Part shown: positions 11,499 through 21,675 of the stretch, piece after piece
How positions within the stretch are numbered: position 1 is the first letter of the stretch
Layout of the letters: every line of letters begins with the position of its first letter
Source of the DNA: Bidens hawaiensis
Taxonomy: Eukaryota; Streptophyta; Magnoliopsida; Asterales; Asteraceae
Length of the DNA: 64,000 nucleotides
Direction of reading: 5' to 3'
Assembly: GCA_021521415.1 (NCBI GenBank)
Contig: JAIQDT010000677.1
Coordinates: 248,001-312,000 of the forward strand
The notes under the pieces: model-generated
The model's database searches: none
Told to the model about the DNA's origin: nothing
The model's input: the letters and a program-made list of their open reading frames with translations, nothing else
Made by a program: the position numbers and the translations under genes

Positions 11499-12929
11499 TG
11501 ATGAGCGGGTGTTTGGTTGTGGTTTATTATTAATAATATTATAGTTTTAGTTTAAATATTTATTGGAATGCAATTACATTGAGTGACTTTTATATTTGGT
11601 GTTGAAGACAAAACAAGCTAAAACGATCATCTTAATCTTACAATAAAATAAAAAAATATATTATGCTAAATGTTTGTCTAATATTACCTACGCTAATATA
11701 TACTGGAGTAAATTATTAAATCTAAAATCATGATTGTCTTTGTAAATAAATGCTCCTAAGTATATATTATTTAATTGAGTTTTGCTTTAACAAATGCATT
11801 CAGGTGGCAGGCTGGGTTAATGTTGTGAGTATGTGAGTCATGAGAGATTAATTACATATGGGCCGAAAAGTAATTCATGACCCGAGCTTCGTTGGACTAA
11901 TAACAAATGTTGAGTTGGATGACAATTTAGTCAGTTATGAGGCCCACAAAGGAAGTTGAATGCAACCCATCAACAAGGGAATTATGAGGGCACGGACATC
12001 ACAAGGACTGACGGCTGTAAGATTTTAACAATGAAAGAGAGAATGCAGCCTAGGGCTGCGTGTAACGCAAATCAAGATGGCATAATCATGATAAGGCAAG
12101 GCTAATCTCGTTGTAACTTTCTCTGGGTAAACGGTTCGTAGGGTTTACATTTTTCTCAACTTTATTCATGTTTGGATTTGTTCTTGACATTGACAACGTT
12201 ATATGAATATATTGATGTGTTGGTTTATTTAAACTATTTGCATGTGTTAGTAATCCTTGCTTTACAACTTGTTCGGTTAATGACAAAACCTAGGGCTGCG
12301 TGTCACGCAAATCAAGATGGCATAATCATGATGAGGCAAGGCTAATCTCGTTGTAACTTTCTCTGGGTAAACGGTTCGTAGGGTTTACATTTTTCTCAAC
12401 TTTATTCATGTTTGGATTTGTTCTTGATATTGACAACGTTGTATGAACATATTGATGTGTTGGTTTATTTAAACTATTTGCATGTGTTAGTAATCCTTGC
12501 TTTACAACTTGTTCGGTTAATGACAAAACCTAGTAGCTTGTTGGGCGACATAGAGTAGGTCGATTCACACTAATAAATTGGGTAATTGAACTATAAAAGA
12601 TCTGATGAAAAATATATGTTTTTGATTACCACCTAAATTAACCGACTTTCCAACACCATGTCTATGTGTTGTTCAAATTAATGAAACGAGTTTTGTGTGA
12701 AACCTAGAACCTGAAACCTGGAGGAGGTTGTATTTTCTTTAAATTGTTTTTAAAATCAATCTTAAAATTTTGCTTGACATCGTTTGTCCACCTTATTTAG
12801 TTAAATTTAGATTTAAAAATCAAACAAACTTTGTAATACTAACCACATGCTTCTCGTGGATATGATACCCTACTTACTCTAACTATTTAGTTTAATTGGA
12901 TTTTTGAATGACTAAAACGACGGTCATCA
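11499..12929 (+). repeat. Element A 3' LTR (1431 bp, internally duplicated)
   Basis: It has the same TG...CA ends as the 5' LTR and is followed by the target duplication GGCGT. It is 238 bp longer because of the 240-bp tandem duplication at 12049-12528. Confidence 0.93.
12049..12528. repeat. 240-bp tandem duplication inside the 3' LTR
   Basis: Units 12049-12288 and 12289-12528 both begin CCTAGGGCTGCG, and a third CCTAG follows at 12529. In the single-copy 5' LTR the pentamer CCTAG stands at both ends of the segment, so the duplication joint uses 5-bp microhomology. The units differ at several positions (ATAAGG/ATGAGG, GTTATATGAATA/GTTGTATGAACA). Confidence 0.93.
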
Positions 12930-12934
12930 GGCGT

Positions 12935-15009
12935 CACTGTAGGGTTTGATTGGTTAGAGTTGTTTATCTCAGTAGTTCATCCTTTTTTAGTCGAACCAAG
13001 ACATTAGGAGTCGGTTTATCTCTTTGGTCTAGTCGATTTAGTTAGCCGTTGCGAGACCACGTGCTGTTTTCTAGCCTTTGATTAGGTTAATTTGTAAGCT
13101 GAGTTATTTAATGTTTAATATTGAATTACCCCTTATTCCCTAGGTTTGTTAGGATTACGAGCCTTAGAAGAATTTGTGATTTTGATATGGATCAAGTAAC
13201 AAATCATTAGGGTACTTAGAAAATAAACCGTGCTTTATCCTTTTTTCTCGACGCTTTTAGGGGTCTTTAGTAAAACTGACCGTGGGGACCTAGTTCCCCT
13301 TATCATTGTCTAGTTAAATCATCTTTAGAACCCGTTTTTATGTGTTCGTTGTCACCCGAGTGTCGTTGATAGTCGTTGAGATACCTTACCTAGGTGGTTC
13401 CCGTTCATCATATTTGAGCGCTTCGTTAGTACCGTTAAGTCCCGTTAAGTTTTCTCGTTAGTTTTGTTAAGTTATGTAAGTTAGTTAAATTAATTAAAAT
13501 AAAAAAATCAATTAAATATTATTAGGTAGGACTAGGATTAGGGTTTATAATCTGAGCCGTTCTCACGTGTCTTCGAGTTCGATATCCGGTCTTTCCTAAT
13601 CTTTGCTATACGTTTCCGGTACACTTGCCGTTTGTATGAATAATGATAGATTGTTTGGTTTTTAAAGCTTAGATGCGATTCGTGTTTACTATACATACTT
13701 ATTTTCGAACAGCAGCCCAACTAGTAACTTTCATCATTCGACTCAATCCTCATGTCGTTTTTGCACCCAATGTAATCGCTTCGAGCATCCTTGCATATAC
13801 TTGCTCTACACCGCCTAATGCACAAGTCGTCCCGCAATAGCCTACCCCTCATGCTCGACTTGATACCCCTACAACCCGTGCTTTCTACCACTGTGGAAAT
13901 CCAAATCATCTTCGTAATGCGTACCCTCATTCATGATCATCAAGCCCAAACTACGACTACACCCTACTACTTGACCCATGCTCACCAGGCTCAAACCCAT
14001 CAACCTCATGTCCATCAAGCTCCTCCAATCAATCAAGGTCAACCTGACTTAACTCAACACTACCAAACCCCGCAACCGCAAGCTCAAGTTTACCGAACAT
14101 ATTTCTACCAAACAACCTTCTTGCAAACTGTTCAAGCTCACGTTATTCAAGATATCCCAAGTCAACCTACCTCGACTGCTCCAACTCCAATGAATGCGAC
14201 TCCTCATGGTGCTCCAAGTCACCTCATTTAAGCCACTCAAGAACCCTGAAGACTACTGTTGTTTTCTTTATCTTATCGTAATCTATTTTGTCTTTTTCTA
14301 ATTATGATATTGTAACGCCTTTTTGTGGCCTTTAATTATTTCAGTTTGAACTTTTATCCTTCGCGTATCTTACCTTATGAGTAAAGTTTCTTTTGTTTAA
14401 ATAAATTGTTTATTGAAGCTTATTTTTATCTTATTTCCTTACCTTCAGTTATCTCTACCCATTCACCTCAACTATTATCTCTTTTTCCAACTTTAAATAT
14501 TTACACTTTTACGCTTTAAAGATGTCTTGGAAATTTCTTTGCTTTATTAAGAGTCACTGCAACTTTTGAAAAGTTTTATACACTAGTGATTTTCTAGTTT
14601 TATAGTTAAAACTCTTGTTTCTTAAATTCATGTTTTGTAACCCACACAATGGGACGAGTTATGTGGACCATCCAACGATCTAAGTAATTACGGGTCGACA
14701 CGTAATTACCAAAGTCCTCGCATGGAAATCATAATCCGAATAATTGTGTGTCATAATATAGAATCGTAAGTAGTTAAGATAACAGTACAAATGTAATGAT
14801 GATAAGGACATGGTGGAGACGCCGTTGGTACATCCTATATATAAGTGCTCTTATCGGATTTTCATTTGCAGCGTTGCTTCAATTACTCAAGGTTCTGTAC
14901 TATGATAAAATTTAAATTATATTTAAAAATTTCGTTTATTTTTCTTAAAATTTAATGGTGTTAAAGCATACTCTAATTTCGAGATGAAATTTCCTAAAGT
15001 ATGGGAGAC
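12935..15009 (+). other. Mixed remnant: probable Athila-like LTR tail, then Tekay-like 3' internal region
   Basis: The left part should be the continuation of the LTR interrupted at 6185. From about 13530 the sequence differs and leads into a Tekay-type 3' end. An open frame at 13791-14231 encodes a low-complexity Gln/His/Pro/Thr-rich protein (repeated HQAQ, HQP) with no domain I recognise; the minus frames there are shadows. No intact gene is seen. Confidence 0.45.
14978..15009 (+). other. Polypurine tract of the Tekay-like element
   Basis: TTCGAGATGAAATTTCCTAAAGTATGGGAGAC runs directly into TGTAACAAT. The pattern CGAGA-GAAATTT--TAAAGTA-GGGAGA-TGTAACA is the usual 3' end of Tekay/Del internal regions, so the LTR that follows is in 3' LTR position. 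Confidence 0.75.
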
Positions 15010-15135
15010 TGTAACAATACGGACTTTTCGAAATCTATATATATTTATTAAAAACCCGACCCATTTCGATATTCGGAAAATTTTATCGCTTTATCAAGTT
15101 AATTTAAACTATTTTATATTATTATTTAACAAATA
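15010..15135 (+). mobile_element. Second Tekay-like LTR, first piece
   Basis: It begins TGTAACAATACGGACTTTTC. The order of motifs (ACCCGACCCATTTCG, TTCGGA, ATCGCTTTATC) matches the start of the solo LTR at 50169 read on the minus strand. It breaks at 15135/15136 where a Helitron-like terminus begins. Confidence 0.7.
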
Positions 15136-16399
15136 CTAGTAGGTGTGCCCGCGCGTTGCCGCGGGAAACAACAAAGATTCGGTGGTTGGGGTTCGGTTTG
15201 TTAGGTAATTGATGTAGATAACTATGTTTTGTTTACTTACATATCAAAAAGAAATTTAAGTATGGGTGAATGTTGTTTAATAAAATGGATTAGCAGGAGA
15301 GCCCGCGCTTTACAGCAGGTTGAAAGACGACCAAACTATTGTTGGGTATAGTAATTTAAAGTGTGGGTATCAAGTTGATGGTTTCAATATGTGTGTACAC
15401 ACTTTTATTTATATACAGTAAATGAAAATAAGATTCGATAGGTAGAGGTTCGATTCATTATAGTATTGTCCTTTCCTATAGCAAAATTTATATTCGGTAT
15501 ACTTCATGACAAAAAAACTTTAAAAAAATTATATAACATTAACAAAAACAATAAATTATAAATTAAAAACAATTATTTGTTTCTACATAACAAAAAAAAG
15601 TTTCATTAGCTCGCATTATAATATAAGTTAATTAAATATGATTTATTATTATAAAATTTGTGTGATATGAAAGTGCATTTGTCAAAGGAAAATCCCGACC
15701 CCAATAACAATAATGGAACCAGCCACCTTAGCGTCGGTTAATAGCGTCGTTATTTTAGAGGTTTAAAAAACAGCAAGGACGACAAAAGTAAACTGTTAAA
15801 AAGTTTAGTTATTTTAGGGGTTTAAAAAACATCAAGGACGACAAAAAACATCTCTTAAGGTTTTCGAAAATAATATGAAGAAAACTATTGGTGTCCGTTT
15901 TTTTAATCCTAACAAGAACATTAAACTTTGTTAAGGACAATAGGACAGTTAGTATTAAAATTTCAAACCTCGGAAACAAAGATTTGGTTTTTATTGGCGA
16001 GGACCGCACCATTATCTGGCTGGAAGGTGGTCAACTCTTCCAATGGTAAACTAAACCCGACACCGCTAGAGTTGGTGAATTTGCTCTTTTTAAAAGTAAA
16101 CATCAAAATATTAAATTTTGTTATTGACAAGGTACATAAAGTTAAATTATAGTGGAATAAAGTTTATATACTTGACTTTTCAAAGTAAAACATGCCATAG
16201 GCAATATCAAAAACTATTACGCTGGCTCCCCTATTTTTGGTACCAAATGACCTGCATCACCAAGCACCAACACCAACGAAGACAAACTGTTTCCCGGTAG
16301 GAGGAGGAGAGAGGGATGTGTCAGTGGTACCTTTCATAGCTTCCTCAATTGCAGTTATAGAAGCTTCACAATATGTATTATATTCAATCAGTTTCCCAT

Positions 16400-17097
16400 C
16401 ACTGTGCCAGGCGCGTATCTTTGGCTAACCCATCCGAATTGGCGACGCATTAAATACACGAACCTGAGAAGAAAACCAGAAGCGAAACCACCAAGATGAG
16501 CAAAGTTATCGACATGTGACAGAATCCCAACAGCCTGATTAACTGCAATAGTGATCACAAGAGTCAACAATGCTGACATCTGAACATAAAAGTAACAAAC
16601 TGTTTGAAAGCATACTTAGTTATGTACAATTAGTTATAAGTTCTGAAAGCATTCCACCCAACACTCCAAAAACTGCACCCGAAACACTAACTGATATACT
16701 GGACTGAAGAAAAAGTGCATATAACAAACTGACACCAAACCCGGAGATCACATATTGCAAATATACAAGAAAATTATCAAATCGGTTAACGTTTATCTTT
16801 AATATGAAGGTTACTTTAACAATGTAATCAAAGTTGGTTACTTTATGATTTCTATATTTAGTAATGAGATGTATATTGATGATGAATAAAGTCATAAGCT
16901 TTAACAACATTGCCACTGCACTTACCGAACCCAAACTCTTGCTTAAGTCGAATGTCAATTAACTAAAAGACTCAACATGTTTTCCAATAAATGAAAAAGT
17001 CTACCGTGCAACCAAATGCAAGTAATCAGACGCCAAACGTAGACGCCAAACCTGGTGATCATCAGCCACTTTTCTCACATCCAAAGCCCCCATTTTC
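16400..17097 (-). pseudogene. Captured fragment of a plant rhomboid-like intramembrane serine protease (RBL family)
   Basis: Collinear exon pieces on the minus strand: MGALDVRKVADDHQVWR (17094-17040); CIWLHGRLFHLLENMLSLL (about 17020-16964), which fits the L1-loop/TM2 block with Hxxx[12 protein letters not shown] (16957-16926), followed by a GTAAGT donor; [16 protein letters not shown]...[19 protein letters not shown] (about 16757-16613), with the catalytic Ser in a GxSG-like context (VSVSGA); and LLTLVITIAVN...HVDNFAHLGGFASGFLL...FGWVSQRYAP (16579-16403), with the catalytic His in NFAHLGG. A stop and frameshift separate the LSLLVN and DIRLKQ blocks, and a 12-bp repeat (GTTTGGCGTCTA-like) disrupts VWRL. 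Introns are retained, so this is a genomic copy, not a retrocopy. The first exon(s) and C-terminus are missing. Confidence 0.82.
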
Positions 17098-17220
17098 AGA
17101 TATAATCAATTTTCAGATTTCAGTATATGAACAACCTTATAAATAGACACATGCTTGTAACCAGCAAAGTCAAAGTCAGGACTTTCATAAACATTAAAGA
17201 ACTGTTTAAGATCATCCACA

Positions 17221-17660
17221 AACATTAGTTTGTTTCGGGTTGGTTTCTGTTTTTTCGATTTTGGGTCTTTGTTTTAGTTTTTTATTGTATGTTTCATTTG
17301 GATTTGATTTAGTTTTGTTGTTTCGTTTTGGTTTTAGTTTCTTTAGCTTTTAGTCTCGTTTTGGTTCCATATTTTTTGTTTCGGTTCGGTTTCAGTTTAT
17401 TATTTTGATTCGATATCTTTGGTTTGTAGTTTCATTTCGATTTGTTTAGTTGTTGGTTTTGATTCAGTTTTGTTTTAGTTTTGATGTTTTTTAGCTACTT
17501 TTGGGTTTGGTTTCAGTTTTTTTCGGGTTTTTTGTAATTTCGTTTCCATTTCAGTGTATTCAACTACTTAGTTTTAGTTTGGTTTCAGTTTTTTTATTTA
17601 ATTTTTGTTCGATTTGGTTTCAATTTATTCGGTTTTTGGTTCCATATTGACAGCATTGGG
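17221..17660. repeat. Degenerate T/G-rich tract (GTTTYGGTTT-like)
   Basis: About 440 bp of irregular GTTTCGGTTTTAGTTT-type motifs on the plus strand, with few C and no open frame. It lies inside or next to the right side of the Helitron-like segment. No regular period is visible. Confidence 0.7.
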
Positions 17661-17899
17661 CGGACCATAAACTTTTTCTATTCTTAAGATTTATAAATAA
17701 GGTGAGTGTTATATTATTAAACAACTTTAAGATTATATAATATAATCCAATTGACCCGTTCAACCTATTTTCAATTTTGCCACAAAAGATAATACATACT
17801 ACTAAAAGATTTATGTGTTATTAATATGAACTGACTTAAGAAAGTAGACATGAACTTTAGCATGGTGGTTTTGTTAACTTCGCTGGGATAATTTTCGGA

Positions 17900-18753
17900 G
17901 TGTTAATGGGCATTCAATATTACGACGTCTCAACCAGAATATGAAAAGTTGCCTATATGTATTATAATGTAATATAGATTATAAAACATATTTAAAACTT
18001 TCATGTTTTGGCAAAATTTAACCCAAACTTTAAACTTTTACCCTAATGCGTTCTCATCTACTTTCTCCATGGACTAAAATGTAAATATTATATATTAATA
18101 TAATATAATTCCAATATCCAGATCCTTAACCCATTAACCTGAACCCGTATCCGCGATCTATAAACCCAAACCGCGACCCGTTTCAATATCTTGAGCCTTA
18201 ATCTTCGTCAATAATTCAAAATTTGATTATGCATATTATCCTCTATCCTATTATCGGCCTAACCGACACCATTAATTAAGAAACAAGATCCAATATGTAA
18301 CACGTATTGATATATTTGATAAACCGTCTTGACCTAAATCGATTTTATATCTTAAGAGTGATCATATCTCAATTCCTCGCGTCTGCACACCTCTAGACCC
18401 GTTTTTGTCAATTTTTTTGTAACAATTATTTAAACTCATATATTAATATAGTTGATCATTTAAATCATATTATTAGTATTACGAATATAATAACCAATTC
18501 ATAGTTTTCTTAAAACCGACACATTAAATAGTCTTTTGTCCGAACCTTGGTAAAACCATACACACACACACACACACACACATATATTAGATTATTAAAA
18601 ATTGATAAAGGTTTAATATTTTAAAAGGGTTTTTATATTAAGGATTTTAATAAAATTTTAATTTAAAATCCATAATGTAATATTGTTAATTAACATATTA
18701 AAATGTAGGTACAAGTATTTTATAAAAGATCATATTTTTATAAAAGTTTAATA
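17900..18753 (+). mobile_element. Second Tekay-like LTR, middle piece
   Basis: From 18209 (ATAATTCAAAATTTGATTATGCAT) it matches the window start base for base with scattered changes. From about 18000 it parallels the minus strand of the solo LTR near 49930-49810 (TTAACCCATTA, CTTAATCTTCGT). It is cut at 18753/18754 by the Copia element. Confidence 0.8.
18560..18582. repeat. (CA)n microsatellite
   Basis: It sits at the position where the first LTR copy carries ATATAT(GT)n. Confidence 0.93.
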
Positions 18754-19267
18754 TGTTAGTGCACGGTTTTGGCATCTCAAGTCTTTGTATTTATCGTATT
18801 TGTATTTATTATTATTATAATGAAAAAGATATTTATCTTTATTAAGTTAGTTTGTTAATGTAAGGCTAGTTCGTTAAGGATGTTTAACGAACTAGCCAGT
18901 TCGTTTAATGTAACACCCATTTGTTAAGGATGTTTAACGAATGGGCTTATAGTTCGTTATGTATGTTCCCATTCGTCATGAAATGCTGACGAGTGGGGCA
19001 TAATGAATCAATTATTCGTTATGTTTCCTTATTGAGTCTGTAATGTTAACAAATTGGATTCCAATTCGTTACGGGAAGAAAACTCTGTCCAAGTTTCCTC
19101 TCCATCAATCCTTCGTTTAATCTATTACTGTTACACATATCTAATAACTAATATACACATATATAACATAATTAAGAGTATTATCTAGAACTAGATCCTA
19201 TTAAGGTATGGTTAGATCTACGATTGATAATCGATATTATCTAGATCTAAGGTTACGGGTTTCAACA
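18754..19267 (+). repeat. Copia 5' LTR (514 bp), promoter region deleted
   Basis: It begins TGTTAGTGCACGG and ends GGGTTTCAACA. Compared with the 3' LTR it lacks about 75-80 bp around 19075, the stretch that in the 3' LTR carries the TATA-like CTATATATAGAG, and it has about 15 extra bp near 18793. Confidence 0.9.
18864..18945. promoter_or_regulatory. Two same-loop hairpins in the Copia 5' LTR
   Basis: 18864-18897 is a perfect 14-bp stem (GGCTAGTTCGTTAA with TTAACGAACTAGCC) and 18916-18945 is a 12-bp stem with one weakened pair. Both close the same 6-base loop GGATGT. The 3' LTR has the same pair. Function is unknown. Confidence 0.85.
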
Positions 19268-19269
19268 AG

Positions 19270-19281
19270 TGGTATTAGAGC
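19270..19281 (+). other. Copia primer-binding site
   Basis: TGGTATTAGAGC follows the LTR by two bases. It is one base off the common tRNA-iMet-type TGGTATCAGAGC. Confidence 0.88.
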
Positions 19282-20314
19282 TTTCGGTGTTTTGATTGCT
19301 CTTGATTCAATATTTTAATTTATTAATTGAAGCGAATTCAATTAGTTTTTTTTATTTTTATTAAGTTTTAGTTGAATTGGATTGGATTAACATTTGATTT
19401 TGTTAGTTATGGATTGAATTTGAGCTGATTTGTGGTCGGTAAGGTTTACGGATTGAGTGTGTTGATTGAATTGTGAATTTGAATGGAATTGAATTGATTT
19501 TGATTTTGATCTGGGTGTGTACGGAACAGAGGATGAATTGGTGACGATTGATGGTTGTTTGATTGATCTAGTGTTTCGAGATTGTTATTATTGGATTCGC
19601 GATTTGGTACGAGTATATTAAGCTCAAATTTGGCAGATTGGTTGAGTATTGAGTTGGTATTACAAATTTGGTTTGAGTTTTAGTTTGAACATGATTCTGG
19701 AAATTTTTCAAATTTCTGGAATTTTGGTTTGAAGTTTTGAAGATCTTCATCAAGTGTTGAAGATTTGTTAATAACTGTAATTTGTTACAGTTAGTTCGTT
19801 AGCAATCTTGATTCGTTATATTTAATTCGTTGGACACGTGTTCTAATTCGTTAGTAACTTTTCTAACAAACTTGCGCCACATGGCTAAGTTTGTTATAAC
19901 CGTCTAACTGTCTAACAACCTTGTTCGTTAGATACTGTAGCAATTTTGTCATCCTAATTCGTTACTTTGATTCTTCACTTTTATTCGTCACTTTTATTCG
20001 TCCCTTTGATTCGTCACTTTGATTAGTCTCTTTGATTCGTTATTGTGATTCGTCAATTTGATTTGTCGATTGATTCGTCTAGTAATTCGTTATTCTAATT
20101 CGTTAGTGACATGTCCCTGATTCGTAATTAACTCGTTATAATCTAGTTCGTTGTGATACTGTCCTTGTTCGTTTTTCTGACAACAAGTAATTCATGTATT
20201 TGATTCGTTATCCATTCTCAGTTCGTCTCTTTTACTGTTCACAGTTCGTTATCAATTTTTTAATATTAACTCTTGAAGTTTGAATTGTTGTTAAATTTGA
20301 ACTTGTTATCTACA
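19282..20314 (+). other. Copia leader with TTCGTTA-rich tract
   Basis: No gene is present. From about 19795 to 20255 the tract is packed with TTCGTTA and close variants (TTCGTCA, TTCGTTG) mostly in one orientation, unlike the mixed orientation in the solo LTR at 2435-2785. The minus frame at 19568-19753 is not recognisable. Confidence 0.6.
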
Positions 20315-21657
20315 ATGGCTGGTTTTTATGAGTTGGCTTCTCAAAACATACTCGTACAGCAAATGTCCTCGACTGATGAATTTCAGTGACTTTGCAAAAT
20401 GGGAACCACGTTTTCGTGCTCATCTCGGTTCTGTTCATCCTGACTGTTCCTATTGTCTTGATGAAGTTTACATTGTACCAATGCTTGGTGATGAGACTAC
20501 TGGTTTTACTCCTAAAGCCTTTTCACAATATTCCCAAGAAGAGAAGAAGGCTTTAGAGATTGAGACTCTCACTATGGCTTTACCTGATAATATATTCCAT
20601 CAAGTTGGGAGTATTAAGATCTGCACTTCATTATTTCAACATGTTAAAATGATAAGTATGAGAAATACTGAAGAAAGCAAAAAAGGTAATGTTGAAATTT
20701 CAATTTCGAACTTTAATTTGTTGAAGGGAGAGACTGTTGAGGAAATGACTACAAGGTTTAATCATCTTATCTCTGAGATGGTTAAGTTAAAAATGGAACC
20801 AGATGAAAATGATAAGATTGACACGGTGAAGAACGCTTTACCTTCTTCATATTCTACTTTTCTTATGGTATTAAAAGAAAATAATTATTTCAAAAACGAA
20901 GATTTGACTGATTCTGAGTTTATGCAAAAGACTGAAGCTCGGAAATATGACTTGAAGTGCCAAAAATCATGAAAAGAAAATAAAGATCCATCTTTCTATG
21001 GTGGAAGTATGCCTTTGAGCTCCACAGTAGCTCCGATCACTCATTTCTTACTCAGAATGAAAATGAAAGTTCAACAACAACTTATAGTGATCTAAGTGTA
21101 TGCTTTTTGACATTTGGAGGTTCTAGATCTTCTAGAGGTTCTGGAACTTCAGCTACAGCAAATCAATTCTCAGCACCACCTAATGTGAACATGAAAGAGG
21201 TAGAACAAAATTTTGCCTTTTTTGTGCTTTTATGACTTCGTATGAGAACTTGGTTGGTAGTAAAATTGCCACGAGTGAGTTAACCGATGACGATTATGAC
21301 CAAATCGATCCTGATGATTTAGAACTTATGGATTTAAAGTGGAATATGGCAATAATAGTAAGAAAGGTGAAGAAGTTCATGCAAAGAACTGGCAAAGATC
21401 TCCCATCGTTGAACAAGAGGGTTGGGTTTGATAAATTGAAAGTTAAGTGTTATAACTGCCAAGACTTTGGACACTTTGCCAAAGAGTGTGACAAACCAAA
21501 GAAGGAGTACAATGGTCCTCGAAGCCAAGATAGAAGTTCTTCTGTGAAAAAGAGTAATGATGCTTATAAGTCTTCTGGAAATAAACCATCTGCTTCTGGA
21601 TCACAAGCTTTACTATCTGCTACTGATGGAACTAATTGGACTCAAAGGTTGTTATGA
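20315..21657 (+). pseudogene. Copia gag (SIRE-like), frameshifted
   Basis: The likely start is ATG at 20315 (MAGFYELASQ). A frameshift near 20330-20380 moves the reading into the frame of NFSDFAKWEPRFRAHLG. The gag core (UBN2-like, ending at a stop at 20970) includes SNFNLLKGETVEEMTTRFNHLISEM. After a broken stretch, 21232-21657 contains IDPDDLELMDLKWNMA and a CCHC zinc knuckle CYNCQDFGHFAKEC (about residues 73-86 of that frame). Gag would assemble the particle and bind element RNA; this copy cannot make a full-length protein. Confidence 0.85.
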
Positions 21658-21675
21658 AATGATAATCAAGCAAAT

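Larger units (their letters stand above)
6186..12929 (+). mobile_element. Element A: non-autonomous Athila-like Gypsy retrotransposon with both LTRs
   Basis: Direct LTRs (6186-7378 and 11499-12929) start TGATGAGCGGG and end GGTCATCA. The flanks carry a perfect 5-bp target duplication GGCGT (6181-6185 and 12930-12934). A tRNA-Asp-type PBS follows the 5' LTR. The interior encodes a gag-like fragment and an aspartic protease but no reverse transcriptase, RNase H or integrase, so it could move only with enzymes supplied in trans. A typical Athila 3' leader is present (CGGGAGGCAACCCG near 9477, and ATTGAGGACAATG near 10050). Apart from a 240-bp duplication in the 3' LTR, the two LTRs are very similar over about 1.19 kb, pointing to a relatively recent insertion. 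Confidence 0.92.
15136..17700 (-). mobile_element. Helitron-like segment (3' end at left, 5' end not located)
   Basis: Read on the minus strand, the left boundary has a GC-rich hairpin (CCCGCGGCAACGCGCGGG), then about 8 bases, then CTAG followed by host T. This is the usual Helitron 3' signature: hairpin, CTRR end, insertion between A and T. The segment separates two pieces of one LTR, which resumes by about 17900. I could not find a clear 5'-TC end, so the right boundary is approximate. It carries exon fragments of a rhomboid-like gene, consistent with Helitron gene capture. Confidence 0.55.

Noticed and set aside
6774..12526. Three similar 66-residue minus-strand frames (6774-6974, 12086-12286, 12326-12526)
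   Set aside because: They are the same LTR segment, once in the 5' LTR and twice in the duplicated 3' LTR; similarity follows from the repeat, not from coding.
13791..14231. Gln/His/Pro-rich 146-residue frame as a host gene
   Set aside because: It is low complexity, flanked by retroelement sequence, with no start context, introns or domain; it is more likely a decayed internal region.
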